Source: Oceanidesulfovibrio indonesiensis (lineage in GTDB: Bacteria > Desulfobacterota > Desulfovibrionia > Desulfovibrionales > Desulfovibrionaceae). From it: a DNA stretch of 54,203 nt. How positions within the stretch are numbered: position 1 is the stretch's first letter; every line of letters begins with the position of its first letter. The notes beneath the pieces were generated by a model that searched no databases, was not told the origin of the DNA, and saw only the letters and a list, made by a program, of their open reading frames with translations. The position numbers were made by a program, and so were the translations under genes. Location: contig NZ_QMIE01000021.1 in the NCBI RefSeq assembly GCF_007625075.1, positions 1-54,203 of the forward strand, given 5' to 3'. Below, one piece after another: positions 50,508 through 54,203 of the stretch.

Positions 50508-51971
50508 ATGGACACACTTTCGTTTATTCTTATAATGCTTTGCGTTGGTGCTGCAGGATTTGCCGTCACGTTCCTTGCTCTCAAGTACTTTATGCGCAAG
50601 GCCCCGGACTGGGGGTTCATGTGCCATCCGGGAGGCCACAGCTGTCACAACCGCTCCGTGCCACTCTTAGGCGGAGCCGCCATTTATTGTTCCTTTCTTC
50701 TTACTTTCATCTTATTTATTGGATTTTTCAGACATTGGCCTCCAGGATTTATGCATCCAGATTATAGTGCGATCCTTTCTTTGTTCCTCGGGACAACATG
50801 GATCGCCATACTGGGCACGCTCGACGACAAAATCCATATGGGGTGGCGCCTTAAACTTGCCGGTCAAATCATAGGCGTGGCAATACTTCTGGTCGGCGGC
50901 CACACCCTGAAAAATGCCTCCATTCCATTGCTCGGACTTGTGGATTTCGGCTGGTCCGGCGCTATTTTCTTCGCTCTTTCCGTCCTCATAATCACAAACG
51001 CTGTAAACCTCATCGACGGGCTCGACGGACTCGCCGGAGGAATCTGCTTCTTCGCCGCGCTGGTCAGCGCTGTCATCGGCGTGTTCAAAGCAGACATCTT
51101 TCTGGCGGTCATCGGCTTCGGCATTTCGGGTGGCCTGCTCGCCTTCCTTCGTTTCAACTTCCCTCCGGCATCCGTGTTCATGGGAGATGGCGGGAGCCTG
51201 ATGCTGGGCTTTTTGCTCAGCACACTGGCCACCAGCTCGGTAGCTACAAGTCCTGGACAACGCTCGGGCGTGTTCACCATGATCCTGCTGCCCTTTCTTC
51301 CGTTCGGCATCGCCCTGCTCGACGTCTCTGTCGCCATTGTTCGCCGCGGCGTTAGTGGACGTTGCATCTTTCACCCGGACACAGACCACATCCATCACCG
51401 GCTCATGGACACTCTGGGCCGGCCCAGGCGCGTGGTCGCCGTTCTTTATCTGTTCAGCGCCCTGCTCTCCGCCATCACACTGACCATGGTGCTTGGACCT
51501 CAGCACCAGTTCTACCGCGTCTACGTCGTCTTCATGGGGGTCGTGGCTCTCGGCCTCGTTATCCTGCTGCTTCGGCTCTATACGCGTGAGGGCCTGCCAC
51601 AGATTCTGGGCAACCGCTCGCACATGAAGTTCCTGGCCAGCTTTGCCGACTACATGTGTCGGCGCCTGCAACGCGCGACAACCGAAGATGAAGCCTTGAT
51701 GTTGCTTGAACGCGGAGTGACGGATCTGGGGTTCGACTATGTGCGCGTGGAACGGGACGGCGAGCTCTTCATGGAGTGGACAAGCAGCAGGAAATTACAC
51801 CCGGACTCTGAGCGGATAGAACAGAAGCGGTCAGTATGCCCTCGGATCTCCATCTACTGGGCAACCCCCACACACGACAGCGACTCTTTCCAGAAATACC
51901 TGCTTTTGACATGGAACCAATCCCTGAGGGCGCTGTCAAACTGTCTCGAAAGACTGCACGATCGCCACTGA
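50508..51971 (+). CDS. WecA/MraY-type undecaprenyl-phosphate phosphosugar transferase with C-terminal extension
   Basis: The 487-residue membrane protein transfers a sugar-1-phosphate from UDP-sugar to undecaprenyl phosphate, starting a surface glycan. Motifs: ILGTLDDKIHMGWRLKLAGQ, NLIDGLDGLAGG (Mg-binding aspartates), FMGDGGSLMLG, and the cytosolic DHIHHRLMD typical of WecA-like enzymes that use HexNAc. About ten membrane helices are followed by ~115 soluble residues (MKFLASFADYMCRRLQRATTEDEALMLLERG...) that are not part of the usual enzyme and may be regulatory. No ribosome binding site is visible before ATG 50508. Confidence 0.87.
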   Translation: MDTLSFILIMLCVGAAGFAVTFLALKYFMRKAPDWGFMCHPGGHSCHNRSVPLLGGAAIYCSFLLTFILFIGFFRHWPPGFMHPDYSAILSLFLGTTWIAILGTLDDKIHMGWRLKLAGQIIGVAILLVGGHTLKNASIPLLGLVDFGWSGAIFFALSVLIITNAVNLIDGLDGLAGGICFFAALVSAVIGVFKADIFLAVIGFGISGGLLAFLRFNFPPASVFMGDGGSLMLGFLLSTLATSSVATSPGQRSGVFTMILLPFLPFGIALLDVSVAIVRRGVSGRCIFHPDTDHIHHRLMDTLGRPRRVVAVLYLFSALLSAITLTMVLGPQHQFYRVYVVFMGVVALGLVILLLRLYTREGLPQILGNRSHMKFLASFADYMCRRLQRATTEDEALMLLERGVTDLGFDYVRVERDGELFMEWTSSRKLHPDSERIEQKRSVCPRISIYWATPTHDSDSFQKYLLLTWNQSLRALSNCLERLHDRH

Positions 51972-52153
51972 CGGACATTCCTTCGAGATCCAGGATTTCC
52001 GGGCATGCCGCAATCCCGGACGTTTCGCTCTCCAGGGAGCAGTTTTCTGTATTGCTGGGCACCAAACAGGAGTCGGAAGCAGCGTATCAGCAGCAGGCCA
52101 TCGGGGTGTACCCCCTGTTGGGCACCTGATTTGCGGGGGGATTATCCGGACAG

Positions 52154-53056
52154 TTATCCTTGCTCGGAGTTTCGCGCAGTTCGCACGTCGTTTCCCCCAA
52201 GCCGCAGGTACACCTCTGTCGGTGCGAGCCAAGGCGCAAATCGACCCGCCAGGCAGCGGAGGACGTGGACAATGTGTTTGAACGCAAGTTCATGCGCGGG
52301 GAGAAGTGAGTAGCCGGCCCTTTGGGACAAAGCGACCAGCGACCGCCTCGTGAATCCGTGGAGGTGCTCGAACGGCGCCATGACATGGGCCCGGACGCCA
52401 TCGTACGGCCAGACCTTCCAGCATGAGCCTTTCCGGCACTCCCGCTCCAGGTTCGGGACACGCAGGACGAGCACCGTCCGGGAGTCGCACAAAGCCGCAA
52501 TATCCCGCAAAACTGTGTACGGATCAGGGACATGTTCGAGCACCTGTTCAAGCATGATCAAGTGGAAGGTCCTGCCCGCCAGATCACCCCGTTCAGTCAC
52601 CATTTCCAAGGCGGCGTCCGCAACTTTCACGCGCGTCGCATGCGGTTCGAAAGACGTCACTTCAAATCCCGCCTGAACAGCGGCCAGCGACCACAACCCG
52701 GCTCCCGAACCGTAATCCAGGAACCTGGCCCCCGGCGCCATGCGCTTCAGAAACCGCAAGCGCTCCACCATATGCGCCGGCGGCTCGCGCCGTTTTTCAG
52801 ACGTTCTCAGGTTGCGGGCATTCGCGTACATGCTGCCAAGTTCCTCGGCGCTCGGTACATCCGGGTACCAGTGGTGTCCGCAGTGCCCACAGCGGTAGAT
52901 GCACAAACGGATGGCGTCGACCCACTCGTCGATATATCCGCCGTATTTATCATTGCTGTACTCGCGATAACGCTTCAACGCTTCGGGAGAGGATCCGGCC
53001 ACTTGCGTCCAGGATTTTCCTGCACACGCAGGACATCTCTCATGAGTTATGACCAC
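52154..53056 (-). CDS. Class I SAM-dependent methyltransferase with N-terminal zinc ribbon
   Basis: The 300-residue protein has an N-terminal zinc-ribbon pair (CPAC near residue 8 and CGHCGHHWYPD near residue 56), then the methyltransferase fold: SAM-binding FLDYGSGAGLWSLAAVQAGF, acidic EVTSFEPHATRV, and FHLIMLEQVLEHVPDP. The C-terminal part has VLRVPNLERE and FEHLHGFTRRSLVALSQRAGY. This architecture (Methyltransf_23 with zinc ribbon) is common in sugar O- or C-methylation in polysaccharide clusters. Start is GTG at 53056 with GGAGTATACAAC upstream. It is convergent with the phosphosugar transferase. Confidence 0.84.
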   Translation of the reverse strand: MVITHERCPACAGKSWTQVAGSSPEALKRYREYSNDKYGGYIDEWVDAIRLCIYRCGHCGHHWYPDVPSAEELGSMYANARNLRTSEKRREPPAHMVERLRFLKRMAPGARFLDYGSGAGLWSLAAVQAGFEVTSFEPHATRVKVADAALEMVTERGDLAGRTFHLIMLEQVLEHVPDPYTVLRDIAALCDSRTVLVLRVPNLERECRKGSCWKVWPYDGVRAHVMAPFEHLHGFTRRSLVALSQRAGYSLLPAHELAFKHIVHVLRCLAGRFAPWLAPTEVYLRLGGNDVRTARNSEQG

Positions 53057-53241
53057 GTTGTATACTCCGTATGGATAGAGGCAAGAGCCAGAAACATACG
53101 TAGTGAAAGATGACAGTCCCTTACTGGGGTTGACCTGCTCATCATTTCAAACTATCAATACAAAAGTCTCTCGACAGTATGCCAGCACTAGATTTTTTTA
53201 TCTTCTCATTACCATAAATTCAAAAGCTAGATTTTCATAAA

Positions 53242-53973
53242 ATGGTATTTATTTATTGTATCTTTGCTCTGGTTCTTTGCTATGGCTTTTTTTCATTCTT
53301 TTTTTACAGAATGCCTTTCACCATTTCATGGATAAATGACTTTTTCGTAAAGAAGGAAAAAATTGCGCCCCATGAACGCAATAGAATTATTTTTGCAGGC
53401 GGGAGCAGCACACTTTTCGGGATCCATGCTTCACTTGCAGAAAGAAAATTCAAAGTCCCCACTGTTAATTTTGGAATTGCCTCTGGGCTGCAGACCGACT
53501 ACTATTTCTACAGACTCAAACAAATAGCCCAAGAAGGCGACTTGATCATATTGCCGCTTGAGTACTCGTTTTATTGTTTTGATGGTACCGTAAGCACAAT
53601 CAAAGAGCAATATATCAGAACATTTGACCGGGACTACTTATACAAACTTCCCCCTCATAAACTAGCGCGCTTTGCGTATAACAAGACGCCTGTTGATTTA
53701 TTGCGGTCGGTATGGGACATCTATCGCCACATCCGGAATCATCACAATAAAATGTACGAAAAAATCAACTATAATCCGAACATGACCAATGCAAACGGCG
53801 ATCAAACACTAAACGTCGGCAACGAAATCTTTCTCCGAAAATACAATAACGGCTATTATCAACCCGTAATTATTCCCGGCGAAGGTTCATATGAGACAGC
53901 TGGACTCGCTCTCATCAACGATTTCAACAACTGGTGCCGAGAAAACCATGTCAAAGCATTGCTGTCCGGTTAA
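53242..53973 (+). pseudogene. AT-rich SGNH-like surface protein gene, truncated by an IS element
   Basis: The 243-residue frame begins with a membrane helix (MVFIYCIFALVLCYGFFSFF) and an SGNH-like domain with the block I motif IIFAGGSSTLFGI. The sequence is clearly AT-rich compared with all neighbours, a sign of recent acquisition. The frame ends at TAA 53971-53973, just at the start of the IS4-type transposase gene on the other strand, and the last residues (KALLSG) would be expected to continue into the rest of an SGNH fold. It is therefore interpreted as the 5' part of a gene disrupted by the IS. Similar genes accompany O-antigen and capsule loci. Confidence 0.72.
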
Positions 53974-54203
53974 CTCGCCATTGCCAGCAGCGGATAACTG
54001 GCATCGATCTTTGAGATTTTCCCTGGCGGCTTGAAGAACGCCTCCAGGTCCGTACGCTTGAAGACATTGAGCTGGAGCAACTGGATCATCTCCTGGAGGC
54101 TCCAACCGATCTTGGAGCGGAACTTCAGGTACGCCAGCAGCAGGTGGACGATCATCGCCACATAGACCTGGCTGAGCACCGCATTTTCCGAGTTGCCGAC
54201 AAA
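53970..54203 (-). mobile_element. IS4-family transposase, C-terminal fragment (window edge)
   Basis: On the minus strand the frame is open from base 54203 and ends at TAA 53970-53972, giving 77 residues: FVGNSENAVLSQVYVAMIVH then LLLAYLKFRSKIGWSLQEMI and ISKIDASYPLLAMAS at the end. The helix AMIVHLLLAYLKF is the C-terminal end of IS4-like DDE transposases. The rest lies outside the window. The IS end is probably a few bases left of the stop, within or next to the interrupted SGNH gene; terminal inverted repeats cannot be checked with one end only. Confidence 0.85.

Overview
The window looks like chromosomal DNA of a GC-rich sulfate-reducing member of the Desulfovibrionaceae. Four things support this: a 59-residue ferredoxin almost identical in layout to the Desulfovibrio gigas ferredoxin, a large outer-membrane porin of the Desulfovibrio homotrimeric type, an acyl-CoA dehydrogenase/ETF operon, and several small proteins of a kind I associate with this family. 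The assignment is inference from gene content. Both ends lie inside transposase genes (an ISL3-type C-terminus at base 1, an IS4-type C-terminus at base 54203), so the window is probably a contig that stopped at repeated insertion sequences.

Region by region: 1-4250 holds the ISL3 fragment, a long U32 peptidase/RNA-hydroxylase-type protein, and pyrK-pyrD for pyrimidine synthesis. 4283-12810 is mostly minus-strand housekeeping and accessory genes: a lipoprotein, a pair of arsenosugar-type glycosyltransferases, a flavin-binding oxidase, a TPR-PilZ protein, a TlpA-like thioredoxin, a PP-loop tRNA-thiolation-type enzyme, metF and a Nudix hydrolase. 13132-16449 holds an SGNH-type envelope protein, the ferredoxin with a clear promoter, and a SagB-type dehydrogenase. 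16641-17408 is the wreck of an RND efflux operon with an intact PG0541-like partner gene.

17560-24367 is a complete alternative (N-type) F-ATPase operon in the canonical order atpDCQRBEFAG, preceded by a small membrane protein gene. 25253-28345 contains tRNA-Thr(CGU), an orphan ABC ATPase, serS, and a 30-residue membrane peptide gene. 28508-29860 encodes an unusual disulfide-reductase-like flavoprotein. 30041-36102 is a four-gene operon (700-residue acyl-CoA dehydrogenase, ETF-quinone oxidoreductase, EtfB, EtfA) that would pass electrons from acyl-CoA oxidation to the membrane quinone pool. 36320-41355 carries a radical SAM protein, hisD-purC, and the porin with a strong promoter.

41856-54203 starts with uvrC and then becomes an accessory surface-glycan region: a GT39-type membrane glycosyltransferase with two small partners, a DUF2142-type membrane protein, a WecA/MraY-type phosphosugar transferase with an extra cytosolic domain, a methyltransferase, and an AT-rich SGNH-like gene cut off by the IS4 element.

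The most interesting non-coding content is (a) a dispersed structured repeat family with self-complementary ends in four intergenic spaces, (b) five tandem perfect hairpins between the radical SAM gene and purC, and (c) a short recurring intergenic motif around AACAGCCTG. I found no CRISPR array, prophage, rRNA or convincing riboswitch. I do not see one obviously new multi-gene system; the best candidates are the repeat family, the N-ATPase with an extra carboxylate in its c-subunit, and the flavoprotein with altered active-site motifs.
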